DNA of 64,000 nucleotides from Brachybacterium sp. SGAir0954. Its GTDB lineage: Bacteria; Actinomycetota; Actinomycetes; Actinomycetales; Dermabacteraceae. The stretch is taken from the NCBI RefSeq assembly GCF_005490785.1, contig NZ_CP027295.1, forward strand, positions 744,001-808,000, written 5' to 3'. Positions within the stretch are counted from its first letter, which is position 1. Every line of letters begins with the position of its first letter. A program made the position numbers and the translations under genes. Of this stretch, positions 1-8,027 are shown piece by piece. The notes under the pieces were generated by a model. The model ran no database searches, had not been told where the DNA came from, and saw only the letters and a program-made list of their open reading frames with translations.

Positions 1-153
1 GGCGACCCGGGCCGCCCTGCCCGCGTCGCCGCACGCCACCCGATGGGCCGGGTCGGGACGCCGGAGGAGGTCGCCGCCGTCGTCGCCTTCGCGCTCTCCG
101 ACGCGGCCAGCTACGTCTCCGGGACCACGCTGCGGGTCGCCGGAGGGGTCTGA
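1..153 (+). CDS. SDR family oxidoreductase, 3' end only
   Basis: The window opens inside this gene; 50 codons remain before TGA at 151-153. The visible C-terminus reads MGRVGTPEEVAAVVAFALSD followed by a Y-V-S-G-T-T-L-R-V-A-G-G-V end, which is the classic C-terminal helix and substrate-loop end of short-chain dehydrogenases (pattern GRxGxPEEVAxxVxFLxS...YxxGxxLxVdGG). The Rossmann fold and catalytic Ser-Tyr-Lys lie outside the window, so substrate and cofactor cannot be judged. Family assignment is firm, function is not. Confidence 0.85.
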   Translation, partial: GDPGRPARVAARHPMGRVGTPEEVAAVVAFALSDAASYVSGTTLRVAGGV

Positions 154-173
154 GCGGGGGAGACGAAGACTTG

Positions 174-185
174 TAGCCTGCCGGC
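174..185 (+). promoter_or_regulatory. Leaderless-type -10 element for the M24 peptidase
   Basis: TAGCCT at 174-179 lies 6 nt before the ATG at 186, so transcription would start at or next to the start codon, and no ribosome binding site is visible. The same arrangement, almost base for base (TAGCCTGCYGGCATG), stands before the macrodomain gene at 15837. Confidence 0.45.
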
Positions 186-878
186 ATGACGGACGAGGCC
201 GAGGTGCAGCAGATCGCCCAGCAGGCCATGGAGCTCACCCGCGCGTCGCTGCGCCCCGGTCAGACCCTCGCCGACGTCCGCGCCTCCTGCGAGGCCCGAC
301 TCCTCGACCTGGGGGCGGATGCGTTCTGGTACTGGGGGATCGGCGCCTTCGTGTTCGCCGGAACGGGCACGATCGCCTCCGTCTCCGGGCGCGACTACCG
401 GACCCCCGACCACGTCCTGCGCGAGGACGAGCTCGTGACCCTGGATCTCAGCCCGCAGCGCGGAGATGTCTGGGGCGACTTCGCGCGCACGCTGGTCATC
501 GAGGGCGGCGTCCCGCTCGAGGACCCGGCGGCGACCTCGAACGAGGAGTGGCGCTCGGGCATCCTGGCCGAGCGTCAGCTGCATGCGGAGCTGCGGGAGG
601 TCGCCGTGCCCGACATGACGTTCGAGGAGCTCGCGCGTCGGATGAACGAGCGCGTCGTCGCCCTCGACTACGAGAACCTCGACTTCCTGGGGAACCTCGG
701 CCATTCCATCGCCTGGGCGAGCGGGGATCGCGTGTACATCGAGCCCGGCAACCGAGCGCGCCTGGACAGCGTCGGGAGCTTCACCTTCGAACCGCACATC
801 CGCCGGCCCGGCGGGAGCTACGGGTACAAGCACGAGGACATCTACCGTTTCGTGGACGGTCGGCTCTCGCCTCTGTAG
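186..878 (+). CDS. M24 family metallopeptidase-like protein (Xaa-Pro aminopeptidase / creatinase fold)
   Basis: 230 residues with the pita-bread fold only, no N-terminal creatinase domain. The five metal-ligand positions of family M24 can be placed: Asp87 and Asp98 (LDLSPQRGDVWGDFART, spaced 11), His173 (NLGHSIAW), Glu202 (FTFEPH) and Glu217 (HEDIY). It is therefore probably an active dinuclear metallo-aminopeptidase or prolidase-type enzyme in the cytoplasm; the substrate is unknown. The start is chosen because the ATG follows a -10-like TAGCCT by 6 nt (leaderless). The gene stands alone, convergent with the flavin-dependent oxidoreductase gene. Confidence 0.8.
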   Translation: MTDEAEVQQIAQQAMELTRASLRPGQTLADVRASCEARLLDLGADAFWYWGIGAFVFAGTGTIASVSGRDYRTPDHVLREDELVTLDLSPQRGDVWGDFARTLVIEGGVPLEDPAATSNEEWRSGILAERQLHAELREVAVPDMTFEELARRMNERVVALDYENLDFLGNLGHSIAWASGDRVYIEPGNRARLDSVGSFTFEPHIRRPGGSYGYKHEDIYRFVDGRLSPL

Positions 879-917
879 GCCCCGCAGGGCCGTCTGGTCC
901 CGGGGCGGCCCTGCGCG

Positions 918-1985
918 TCAGTCGACGGGGTCCCCCTGGACGGGGCCCTCGGTGTTGGGCTTCCAGCCGAGCGCCGGGGCGACGTGCTGGGCGAAGCTCT
1001 CGAGGATGTGGAGGTTCAGCTCGACGCCGGCCTGGCTGGGGATGGTGAGCATGAGGGTGTCCGCCGCCTGCACCGCGGCGTCGGCCTTCAGCTCCTCGAT
1101 CAGCTGGTCGGGCTCGCCCGCGTAGGTGCGGCCGAAGGTCGAGCGGGTGCCGTCGATGATGCCGATCTGGTCCGCGCCGTCCCCGGGGCGGGCGCCGAAG
1201 AGCATCCTGTCCTGCGCGGTCACGATCGGGAAGACGCTGCGGGAGACGGAGACGCGCGGGGCGTGCGTGTGCCCGGCCTCGCGGAAGGCGGTGCGAAAGG
1301 CGTCGATCTGCTCCGCCTGGAGGTCGCCGAACGCGGCGCCGGTCGCCTCGGTGAGCAGGGTCGAGCTCATCATGTTCAGGCCCAGCTGGCCGGTCCACTC
1401 GGCGGTCGCGCGGGAGCCGGCACCCCACCAGATGTGGCGGATGAGCTCGGCGGACTGCGGCTCGATCGCGAGCGGGGCGTGCGGGGCGGCGTCGGACATG
1501 TAGGGCTGGGCGGCGGCGCGGGTCATCGGCTCGCCCTGGATGGCCTTCAGGAACACGTCGAACTTCGCGCGGGCGATGTCCGCGCCGCGCGGGTCCGTGG
1601 AGCCGGTGTAGCCGAAGGACTCCCAGCCGCGTTCCGCGGCCTCGGGGGCGCCGCGGGAGATGCCGAGGGCGACGCGGCCGTCGGCGATGAGGTCGAGGGC
1701 GGCGGCCTCCTCGGCGAGGTAGAGCGGGTTCTCGTAGCGCATGTCGATCACGCCGGTGCCCACCTCGATGCGCTGCGTGCGCGCGGCGACCGCGGAGAGC
1801 AGCGGCATCGGGGAGGCGGCCTGCCGCGCGAAGTGGTGCACGCGGAAGGAGGCGTTGTTGACGCCGATCTCCTCCGCGCCCACGCCGATGTCGATCGCGT
1901 CGTGGAGCATCTGGCGGGCGCTGATGCCGCCCTGGGCGGGGCTGCCGCCGTAGTGGCCGAAGCTGAGGAATCCGAAAGCGCGCAT
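918..1985 (-). CDS. LLM class flavin-dependent oxidoreductase (luciferase-like monooxygenase)
   Basis: 355 residues, the usual length for bacterial luciferase-like (LLM) enzymes. The N-terminus MRAFGFLSFGHYGG, the segment RIEVGTGVIDMRYENPLYLAEEAAALDLIADGRVALGISRG and the later TIR-barrel strands are typical: the barrel binds reduced FMN (or F420) supplied by a reductase and oxidises a small organic substrate. A good ribosome site, AGGAGG, lies 11 nt before the ATG. It is 36 bp downstream of and co-directional with the TetR gene, so the two probably form an operon; an A+T-rich stretch (TTGAATATT) in the gap could be an extra promoter or operator. Substrate unknown. Confidence 0.85.
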   Translation of the reverse strand: MRAFGFLSFGHYGGSPAQGGISARQMLHDAIDIGVGAEEIGVNNASFRVHHFARQAASPMPLLSAVAARTQRIEVGTGVIDMRYENPLYLAEEAAALDLIADGRVALGISRGAPEAAERGWESFGYTGSTDPRGADIARAKFDVFLKAIQGEPMTRAAAQPYMSDAAPHAPLAIEPQSAELIRHIWWGAGSRATAEWTGQLGLNMMSSTLLTEATGAAFGDLQAEQIDAFRTAFREAGHTHAPRVSVSRSVFPIVTAQDRMLFGARPGDGADQIGIIDGTRSTFGRTYAGEPDQLIEELKADAAVQAADTLMLTIPSQAGVELNLHILESFAQHVAPALGWKPNTEGPVQGDPVD

Positions 1986-2021
1986 GGTCGCACCGACCTC
2001 CTAAGATCGTTGAATATTGGA

Positions 2022-2624
2022 TCAGTGTAGGTCGTGCAGGCCGGCGCGTCGAGTGCGCAGCAGGGTCTGCGCCGTCACCTGGGCCCTACCCATCTCCTCG
2101 GCATCCCCGGTCGACGCCGTCGTCACCAGGGCGCCCTCGTAGAGCTGATGCAGCACCGCGCCGAGTTCCGCCTCGCCGGCGATCGAGGTGAACAGCGCGC
2201 GCATCCATGCCTTCTCCTCCCGCAGCAGCTCCGCCGCCGGACCCGGCCGCGCACCCACCTCCGCCCAGGCGATCTGGAAGCTGCAGCCGCGGGCAGGATC
2301 CCGGGTCCACCGCCGCGCCTCCTCGAACACCGTCGCCGCGGCGAGTGGCGGCGGCAGCGGCGGCGAGGCGTCGAGCTCCGCGAGTAGATGCAGCTGCCAG
2401 GAGCGGATCCGACGCCGCAGATACGCGACGATCACGCCCTCCTTCGAGCCGAAGCGCTGATAGATCGTGCGCTTCGTGGTGCCCGCGCGCTCTGCGAGCA
2501 GGTCCACCCCGGTGACGGTGATCCCGCGCTCGTAGAAGAGGTCCGTCGCCGCCGCGAGGATCGCCTCCCCCGCCGGTGTGGAGCGGGAGTCCGCGGCGGG
2601 GCGGGGCAGGTCGAGGGCGGTCAT
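2022..2624 (-). CDS. TetR/AcrR family transcriptional regulator
   Basis: 200 residues. The helix-turn-helix is clear at about residues 20-65 (ATDLFYERGITVTGVDLLAERAG, then TTKRTIYQRFGSKEGV), followed by a helical ligand domain containing the RDPARGC segment often seen in this subgroup. It lies divergently from the EamA exporter gene; the 10-bp palindrome ACCGATCGGT between them is the likely operator for both. The likely role is a repressor released by a small molecule that the neighbouring oxidoreductase modifies or the exporter removes (inference). Confidence 0.88.
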   Translation of the reverse strand: MTALDLPRPAADSRSTPAGEAILAAATDLFYERGITVTGVDLLAERAGTTKRTIYQRFGSKEGVIVAYLRRRIRSWQLHLLAELDASPPLPPPLAAATVFEEARRWTRDPARGCSFQIAWAEVGARPGPAAELLREEKAWMRALFTSIAGEAELGAVLHQLYEGALVTTASTGDAEEMGRAQVTAQTLLRTRRAGLHDLH

Positions 2625-2703
2625 CGGCGGGTTCCTCTCGAGGGGGTGGGCGCGTGGGCGCCGGACGCTCGATGTGGGGGTGGGAAGAGGGAACTGCGAG
2701 TAT

Positions 2704-2713
2704 ACCGATCGGT
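2704..2713. promoter_or_regulatory. Candidate TetR operator ACCGATCGGT
   Basis: Perfect 10-bp palindrome inside TATACCGATCGGTGTG, 91 bp upstream of the tetR-like start (2624) and 17 bp upstream of the exporter GTG (2730). The position between divergent genes and the symmetry fit a TetR-family binding site; no binding data are available. Confidence 0.5.
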
Positions 2714-2729
2714 GTGTTTACCTCGACGG

Positions 2730-3713
2730 GTGAAGAGTTTCGCCTGGTCAGTCGTGTTCGTGCTCTGCTGGAGCTCTGGCTTCGTGGGATCCGCGCTGCT
2801 CCCCGCGGGCGCCCCGGTCGCCGCTGTGCTCGCCTGGCGCTACCTGATCACGGCGGCCCTGCTGGTCCCCGTCGCGCTCCCCGTGCTGCGCCGTTCAGGG
2901 CTCGCGCCGCGCGACCTCGCCCAGCAGGCGGTGCTCGGGATCCTGGGCCACGCGGTGTTCCTGGGCGGTGTGTTCGGCGGCGCCGCCGCCGGCGTGGACC
3001 CCGGCACGAGCGCCCTCGTCTGCGCGATGCAGCCGCTCGTCATCCTGGTCGTGCTCCGCGTGCGGGACGGGGAGCGGATCGGTGGGCGGCGCGCCGCCGG
3101 GATCGGGCTCGGCACCGCGGCCGTGCTGCTCGCCGTCGGCGGGGTCGCGGCGAGCGGTGGGGTCGCCGTGCTGCTGCCGCTCGCGAGCCTGCTGGGTCTG
3201 AGCGGCTCCGCCCTGCTCGAGCGCCGGTGGCGGCCCCGCACCGAGTCGCTCGCCGCGCTCACCCTGCAGGTGCTCGCCGCGACGCTCGTGCTGCTGCCCG
3301 TCGCCGCCATCACCGGCGGACTCGACCTCACCCCCGGCCCGGGGCTCCTGCCGGGCGCTCCGCTCCTCGCGGCGCTCGCCTGGCTCGTGCTGCTCTCCGG
3401 GATCGGCGGCTACCTGGGCTTCCTCCAGTGCCTGCGACGGATCGGTGCGAGCGCCACGAGCTCCTTGCTCTATCTCACTCCCGCCGTCACCGCGCTGTGG
3501 GCCTGGCTCATGCTCGGCACGACCCCGGCGCCCGCGCAGCTCACAGCCCTCGTGCTCTCCGGTCTCGCCGTCGGGCTGCTCCTGCACCGACCGACGCCCG
3601 GCGAGGGGCCGAGCACCGCACGCGCGGACCCCTCGCCGAGACGCCTCGAGATCACGCCTGCGGCGCGGCGGCCTCGACGTTCAGCTGGAACAGCACCCCG
3701 TTGCGGTCCTTGA
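2730..3713 (+). CDS. EamA/DMT family transporter
   Basis: 327 residues and about ten hydrophobic segments in two homologous halves (SFAWSVVFVLCWSSGFVGSALL opens the first; GLSGSALLERRW opens the second), the architecture of drug/metabolite exporters of the RhaT/YdcZ type in the inner membrane. The GTG at 2730 is chosen because the first membrane helix begins at once after it and the preceding sequence is the divergent promoter region. The reading frame runs 62 bp past the stop of the convergent VOC gene, a tail of Arg/Pro-rich residues. Substrate unknown; probably under the adjacent TetR regulator. Confidence 0.82.
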   Translation: MKSFAWSVVFVLCWSSGFVGSALLPAGAPVAAVLAWRYLITAALLVPVALPVLRRSGLAPRDLAQQAVLGILGHAVFLGGVFGGAAAGVDPGTSALVCAMQPLVILVVLRVRDGERIGGRRAAGIGLGTAAVLLAVGGVAASGGVAVLLPLASLLGLSGSALLERRWRPRTESLAALTLQVLAATLVLLPVAAITGGLDLTPGPGLLPGAPLLAALAWLVLLSGIGGYLGFLQCLRRIGASATSSLLYLTPAVTALWAWLMLGTTPAPAQLTALVLSGLAVGLLLHRPTPGEGPSTARADPSPRRLEITPAARRPRRSAGTAPRCGP

Positions 3714-4089
3714 CCTGGCCGTAGTGCGCGCCCCAGGGCGCCTGCTCGAGCGGCATGACGACCTCGCCTCCCGCCGCGGCGATGCGCTCCGCGAGGGCCG
3801 ACGCCTCCTCCGTCGTGTCCGGAGAGATGAGGAAGGAGTAGGTCTCCGACGGGAGCGCGGGAGGGGTCTCCGACATGATCGCGTCACCGCCGGCGACGTT
3901 GAGCAGACCGCCCGTGAGCGTGCCGTGGGCGAGCGCGCCCTGGGGCGGGGCGAAGCCGAACGCCGCCTCGGGATCGGGGAAGTCGTCGTAGCTCATGACG
4001 TCCAGCTCGCCGCCGAAGAGCTCCTGCCACTGGGCGAGGACCTCGGCTCCGTTCCCGGGGAAGTTGACGTAGGGGGAGTTCGTGGACAT
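3652..4089 (-). CDS. VOC family protein (PhnB-like glyoxalase fold), copy 1
   Basis: 145 residues from ATG at 4089, which has a strong AGGAGG 7 nt upstream; a longer reading frame to 4137 lacks a site. The N-terminus PYVNFPGNGAEVLAQWQELFGGELDVMSYDDFPDP and the end YGQVKDRNGVLFQLNVE are typical of the 3-demethylubiquinone/PhnB-like branch of vicinal-oxygen-chelate proteins. These proteins act in antibiotic or epoxide detoxification or are of unknown use, and no specific function can be given. A paralogue lies at 4982-5428 on the same strand. Confidence 0.85.
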   Translation of the reverse strand: MSTNSPYVNFPGNGAEVLAQWQELFGGELDVMSYDDFPDPEAAFGFAPPQGALAHGTLTGGLLNVAGGDAIMSETPPALPSETYSFLISPDTTEEASALAERIAAAGGEVVMPLEQAPWGAHYGQVKDRNGVLFQLNVEAAAPQA

Positions 4090-4253
4090 GAGGGACCTCC
4101 TGGCGTCGGGGCGGCCGGTCGCCGCCTGATCGCCCACAGCGTGGCACGCCCTGCCGACGATCCGAACGGCGACGAGGAGAGCCCCGCGGCCCCGCTCCTC
4201 CCGCCGTCGGCCCCACCTTTCCCGCCGTCGGACCGCGGTGGGATCCTGGGCGC

Positions 4254-4853
4254 ATGAGCACCCCGGATCCGCAGGACCAGCTCGTCGTCGCCGACGTCGC
4301 CGCCTTCCGCGCCTGGCTCGACCAGCACGAGAGCACGCACGACGGCACGTGGGTGGTGCTCGCGAAGAAGGGCACCACCGAGCCCACGTCGCTCGGCTAC
4401 CAGGAGGCGCTCGAGGAGGCGCTGTGCAGCGGATGGATCGACGGGCAGAAGCGCAGCCGTGACGCCGCGACCTTCCTGCAGCGCTTCACGCCCCGCCGGA
4501 CCCGATCGATCTGGTCCGCGCGGAACGTGGGCATCATCGCCCGCCTCGAGGAGGAGGGGCGCATGCGTGAGCGCGGCCGCGACGAGGTGGAGCGCGCCCG
4601 GGCCGACGGACGCTGGGACGCCGCCTACGCCGGCGCCGCGACCGCCGAGGTCCCCGCCGAGCTCAACGCCGCCCTGGCCAGCGACCCCGCCGCGCGCGCC
4701 GCGTTCGAGGCGCTGCGGGGGAGCGCCCGCTACAGCGCACTGCACCCCGTGCTCTCCGCCCGGACCGCGGCCGCCCGGGAGCGGGCGGCCACGCGGGCCC
4801 TCGAGCGCCTGCGCGCCGAGTCGGCCGGGGCCGACGGAGCCGGCGAGGGCTGA
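4254..4853 (+). CDS. YdeI/OmpD-associated family protein
   Basis: 199 residues. Residues about 10-85 carry the family hallmark: WVVLAKKGTTEPTSLGYQEA, then EEALCSGWIDGQKR and FTPRRTRSIWSARN. The C-terminal half is the Ala/Arg-rich helical region (ELNAALASDPAARAAFEAL) common in this family (Pfam OmdA-like, related to bacteriocin-protection YdeI). Biochemical function is not established for the family. It lies between the two VOC paralogues on the opposite strand; a GGATCC-type sequence sits just before the ATG and no ribosome site is seen, suggesting a leaderless message. Confidence 0.82.
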   Translation: MSTPDPQDQLVVADVAAFRAWLDQHESTHDGTWVVLAKKGTTEPTSLGYQEALEEALCSGWIDGQKRSRDAATFLQRFTPRRTRSIWSARNVGIIARLEEEGRMRERGRDEVERARADGRWDAAYAGAATAEVPAELNAALASDPAARAAFEALRGSARYSALHPVLSARTAAARERAATRALERLRAESAGADGAGEG

Positions 4854-4909
4854 GCGGGAAGTCAGCCCTGCGACGCCGTCCGGTCCGCGACCGCGCCGGC
4901 CCTGGCGGC

Positions 4910-4963
4910 TGTCCGATTGCGCGCTGGGGTTCCCGTGATGGAACCCCGGCGCGCAGACGCACA
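4910..4963. repeat. Dispersed palindromic repeat, copy A (degenerate right arm)
   Basis: The left arm begins TGTCCGATTGCGCGCTGGGG; the right arm starts GGAACCCCGGCGCGCA and then diverges (GACGCACA where the other copies have ATCGGACA). The loop is CGTGAT. It lies in the gap between the convergent YdeI and VOC genes. Same family as copies at 19988, 35857, 38181 and 38297. Confidence 0.8.
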
Positions 4964-4981
4964 CGGCCTGCGGCGTGAGAC

Positions 4982-5428
4982 TCAGCTCTGCTGCTGGTCC
5001 CCGCCCACGACGAGCGCCCACAGCACGCCGAAGCGGTCCGTGACCTGGCCGTAGTGGTCACCCCACGGTGCGAGCTCGAAGGGCATGGCGATCTTGCCGC
5101 CGGCCGTCGTGATCTTCTCGATCAGCGCCTTCGCGTCCTCGACGGTGTTCGGCCCGATGAGGAAGGAGTAGACGTCCGAGGGAAGCGGCGGCAGCTCCTC
5201 GCCGGGAGGAGCGATCCCGTCACCGCCCGCGAGGGTCACGAGCCCGCCGTGCAGCTGCGCGTGCGCGACCGCGCCGGGCGGCGGGGTGAACGGGAACCCG
5301 GAGAGATCGGGGAAGTCGTCGTACTGCATGAGCTCGAGCTCCCCGCCGAACAGCTCGCGGTAGTGCTCGAAGGCCTCGCCAGCATTGCCGGGGAACGTGA
5401 TGTAGGGGCTGAACTGCGGTGCTGCCAT
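4982..5428 (-). CDS. VOC family protein (PhnB-like glyoxalase fold), copy 2
   Basis: 148 residues from ATG at 5428, chosen over an upstream start at 5644 because PQFSPYITFPGNAGEAFEHY is the family N-terminus and GAGGGAG lies 8 nt before it. It shares with copy 1 the pattern YDDFPDxxxFxFxPPxGAxAHxxLxGGLxxxAGGD and the ending WGDHYGQVTDRFGVLW, so the two are clear paralogues. Probable role: binding or modifying a small hydrophobic substrate; metal-ligand residues are not conserved well enough to call an enzyme. Confidence 0.85.
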   Translation of the reverse strand: MAAPQFSPYITFPGNAGEAFEHYRELFGGELELMQYDDFPDLSGFPFTPPPGAVAHAQLHGGLVTLAGGDGIAPPGEELPPLPSDVYSFLIGPNTVEDAKALIEKITTAGGKIAMPFELAPWGDHYGQVTDRFGVLWALVVGGDQQQS

Positions 5429-5605
5429 GATCGGTCTCCCTCGACTCGATGGACGGCGGGCCTGCCGCCCGCGCACAGTCTGGCACGCGGCGGCGAGGCC
5501 GACGAGGGCTGTGGTGCGATGCAGCGCCGCCGGATCGGCCGGGCGCCGGGCCGGATGCCCGCCGCGTCGCCGAGGGTGCGCGGGACGGCATGCCGCATCA
5601 GAAAG

Positions 5606-5638
5606 GGCACTCATCATGTACATGATGAGTGCCTTTTT
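5606..5638 (+). terminator. Perfect 28-bp palindrome followed by a T-run (intrinsic terminator-like)
   Basis: The half-site GGCACTCATCATGT is followed directly by its exact complement (ACATGATGAGTGCC), then TTTTT; the preceding AAA also pairs with the T-run, extending symmetry to about 36 bp. By structure this is a textbook factor-independent terminator reading on the plus strand. Yet no plus-strand gene precedes it for some 750 bp, so either it ends an unseen small RNA or it is a protein-binding palindrome. Confidence 0.6.
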
Positions 5639-5760
5639 CGGCACAGGGACCCTGCCTCGCGAGGCCCGCGGCGGGTGGCCCCGGCGTCCGTCCGGGCGTT
5701 GAACCCTACGGTTCCCTACGGTCGTCGGACCCGTCGGACGTGCCGGATCGCCAGGGATGA

Positions 5761-5795
5761 CAAAGCGGCGGGCCCGTCAGATCGACGGGCCCGCC
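5761..5795 (-). terminator. Intrinsic terminator for the ferritin gene
   Basis: A 12-bp perfect stem (GGCGGGCCCGTC at 5767-5778 with its complement at 5784-5795), 5-nt loop, followed on the minus strand by GCTTTG. It lies 38 bp after the ferritin stop codon. Confidence 0.6.
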
Positions 5796-5832
5796 GGGCG
5801 GCCCGGCGCATGAGGGCGCCGGGCCTGTCGGA

Positions 5833-6354
5833 TCACTCGGCGTCGGCCTCGGTGGAGCTGGTGGGACGCTGACCGAGCTCGGAGTCGAGGCGGAGCAGGC
5901 CGGAGCCGTCCTCGCCGATGAGCTTCACGCGGCCCACGATCTCGGAGACGGTCGCCTCCTCCTCGATCTGCTCGTCGACGAACCAGTTCAGGAGGGGACG
6001 GGAGTCGTAGTCGCCCTCCTTGTCCGCCGCGCGGTACAGGTCGCGGATCGCCTCGGAGACCTTCTCCTCGTGGGCGAGGGCCGCCTCGAAGATCTCGAGC
6101 ACGGAGAGGCCGGCCTTCACGCCGGGCGCCTCGATCGTGCCGATCGCCGCGTGGTTGCCGCGGTCCGAGACGTGCTGGATGAACTTGTTGGCGTGGACGA
6201 TCTCCTCGTCCGCCTGGTGGCGCAGCCACGCGGCGATTCCGGTGAGGTCCTGCTCGTCCGCCTCGATGGCGAGCTGGCGGTAGGTGATCGACGCCGCGAA
6301 CTCGAGGGTGATCTGGTCCTGGAACTTCTTCTCAAGGGAATCGCTGAGCTTCAT
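5833..6354 (-). CDS. Ferritin (FtnA type, non-heme)
   Basis: 173 residues, a four-helix-bundle iron storage protein. Ferroxidase-site residues are visible in the register of E. coli FtnA: Glu18 (ITLEF), Tyr25, Glu51 and His54 (ADEEIVHANKF), Glu in AHEEKV and the DEQIEEE motif of helix D. It would oxidise Fe(II) and store ferric mineral in a 24-mer cytoplasmic shell, also limiting Fenton damage. It stands alone with its own terminator; no DtxR-like box was recognised upstream. The C-terminal tail after LDSEL is a short Ser/Glu extension. Confidence 0.93.
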   Translation of the reverse strand: MKLSDSLEKKFQDQITLEFAASITYRQLAIEADEQDLTGIAAWLRHQADEEIVHANKFIQHVSDRGNHAAIGTIEAPGVKAGLSVLEIFEAALAHEEKVSEAIRDLYRAADKEGDYDSRPLLNWFVDEQIEEEATVSEIVGRVKLIGEDGSGLLRLDSELGQRPTSSTEADAE

Positions 6355-6484
6355 GCTCCTGAGACTAGCGGCGCCCGCTGGGACTGTCAGCCCCCGCGAA
6401 ACAACGCCTCATCTGGGGCGACGGGGGCCGGACGGTCGATCGGTCGCGGGCGCGGCCCGGCGTCCTCGTCCCCGCGGCAGGTGC

Positions 6485-6883
6485 TCAGCCCTCGCCGTGG
6501 CGCCAGGCGAGGGCGACGAGCGCGGCGAGGACCTCCTCGTCGACGTCCGCGAGGCCGTTGACGTACACGCAGCCCGCACCGAGGCGATGCTTTCCCAGCC
6601 GCGCCAGGACCTCCTCCGCGCCGGGCACCCCCTGCAGGCCGTACAGGGAGATCGACGCCTTGCGGGGGCTGAACCCCACCCGCGGCCAGGTGTCCCCGCC
6701 GGGTGTGGGGGAGGGGTCCTCGCCGTAGCCGACGATGCTCGGCCCCCAGATCACGGCCTCCGCCCCGGTCGCCTCGCCGAAGAGCGCGAGCAGCCGGGCG
6801 CCCTCCTCGCGGCGGCGCGCCGTGGGCAGTCCCGCGCAGTACGCGGCGGGGTCGACGTCGGTGGGCTGGGTCTTCGCGGCCAT
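6485..6883 (-). CDS. DUF1801 domain-containing protein
   Basis: 132 residues from ATG at 6883. The segments ARRREEGARLLALFGEATGAEAVIWGPSIVGYG, FSPRKASISLYGL and LGKHRLGAGCVYVNGLADVDEEVLAALV match the DUF1801 (YdhG-like, related to frataxin-fold proteins) family. The start is placed at MAAKTQP because the family begins close to here; an upstream in-frame ATG would add about 70 Arg/Pro-rich residues. Function unknown; no neighbours in a plausible operon. Confidence 0.75.
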   Translation of the reverse strand: MAAKTQPTDVDPAAYCAGLPTARRREEGARLLALFGEATGAEAVIWGPSIVGYGEDPSPTPGGDTWPRVGFSPRKASISLYGLQGVPGAEEVLARLGKHRLGAGCVYVNGLADVDEEVLAALVALAWRHGEG

Positions 6884-6962
6884 GGCGACAGCGTAGGGGT
6901 GGGATCCCGGCCCGGAGGCCGATCCTGGGAGGGTGATCCGAGGCTCCCGATCGTCGGGCGGG

Positions 6963-8027
6963 TCAGCGCAGGTGCTCGGGCACCGGCCCCAGGCTCGCCC
7001 CCTCGATGACGTCGCCGACCACGAGCGCATGCCGCGCCGTGCGCTCGGACCCCGACGTCTCCGTGGGAGCGGCGGGCGGGCCCTCGGGATCCTCCTGCGC
7101 ACGGATCAGCAGCTCCTCCATCCGCTCGACGGCGCGGCGGGCGACCTCCCGGACCGGGAGCCGCACGGTCGCCAGGCCGATGAGGTCGAGCCCGTCGGCC
7201 ACGCCGTCGAAGCCCACGACGGAGACGTCCTCGGGGACGCGGGTGCCGCGCGCGCGGGCAGCCCGCAGCAGGTCCAGGGCCACGTAGTCCACGGGGCACA
7301 CGATCGCGGAGAGCCGATCGGCGGCGGCCGCGTCCAGCGCCCGCGTGACGCCGGCCTCCACGGGCAGCAGATCCACCGCCTCGACGTGGACGCCCAGCTC
7401 ACGGCAGCGGTCGACGAGGCTGCGCATGCGCAGGTCGAACACGCGGGAGTAGAGCAGCGGGGCGGTGAGCGCGGCGATCCGGCGGTGCCCGGCCGCCGCG
7501 AGGCGCTCCGCGACGAGGCGCCCGTGGGTGCGCTCGTCGTAGCTCACCGACTCGATGAGCGGATGCGTGTTGGGGCGGCCCACGATCATCATCGGCACCG
7601 CGGTGAGGGTCTCGACGAGGTCCTCCGCGGCGGTGACGCCGGTGCCCACGAACACCCCGGCGACGCGCTGCCCGAGCAGGCGCCGCAGGCCGTCGACCTC
7701 CGCGGTGCCGTAGTCGTGGCGGAACGCCGTGACGGAGATGAGGGTGCGCCCGGCGGCCTCGACGGCCTGGTTCACCTCGGAGTGGAGATGGCCGTAGGCG
7801 GGGTTCGTGGCGTCGCGGATGAGCAGTCCCAGCTGCCGGCCGTGGCGCTGGGCGAGGCCGCTCGCGACGAGGTTGTGGACGTAGCCGAGGCGCTTCGCGG
7901 CCTCGTGCACCTTGATCAGCGCATCGGGGGAGACCCGCTCGCCCTGGTTCTGGAACACGCGGGAGACGGTGGAGCGGGAGACCCCGGCGGCGCGGGCGAC
8001 GTCCAGCATCGTCGGCGGACGGTTCAT
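6963..8027 (-). CDS. LacI family transcriptional regulator, probably of the adjacent Ugp-type operon
   Basis: 354 residues. An N-terminal LacI helix-turn-helix with hinge (TMLDVARAAGVSRSTVSRVFQNQG, then LIKVHEAAKRLGYVHN) is followed by a periplasmic-binding-protein-like sensor domain (GLLIRDATNPAYG, then GVFVGTG, VSVVGFDGVADGLDLIGLATVRLP). It is divergent from the sugar/glycerophosphate ABC operon, with two palindromes of LacI type (TGGGAGCGCTCCCA) between them. It most likely represses that operon until a transported compound or a product of the phosphodiesterases binds. Confidence 0.9.
   Translation of the reverse strand: MNRPPTMLDVARAAGVSRSTVSRVFQNQGERVSPDALIKVHEAAKRLGYVHNLVASGLAQRHGRQLGLLIRDATNPAYGHLHSEVNQAVEAAGRTLISVTAFRHDYGTAEVDGLRRLLGQRVAGVFVGTGVTAAEDLVETLTAVPMMIVGRPNTHPLIESVSYDERTHGRLVAERLAAAGHRRIAALTAPLLYSRVFDLRMRSLVDRCRELGVHVEAVDLLPVEAGVTRALDAAAADRLSAIVCPVDYVALDLLRAARARGTRVPEDVSVVGFDGVADGLDLIGLATVRLPVREVARRAVERMEELLIRAQEDPEGPPAAPTETSGSERTARHALVVGDVIEGASLGPVPEHLR

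Larger units (their letters stand above)
5429..5832. other. Intergenic region with no gene seen
   Basis: These 404 bp hold the promoter side of VOC copy 2, a 28-bp perfect palindrome with T-tract (5606-5638), a small GAACC-CTAC-GGTTC inverted repeat (5701-5714), and the ferritin terminator (5761-5795). Short reading frames here are Arg/Pro-rich shadows without ribosome sites. An unannotated small RNA on the plus strand ending at the T-tract is possible. Confidence 0.5.
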
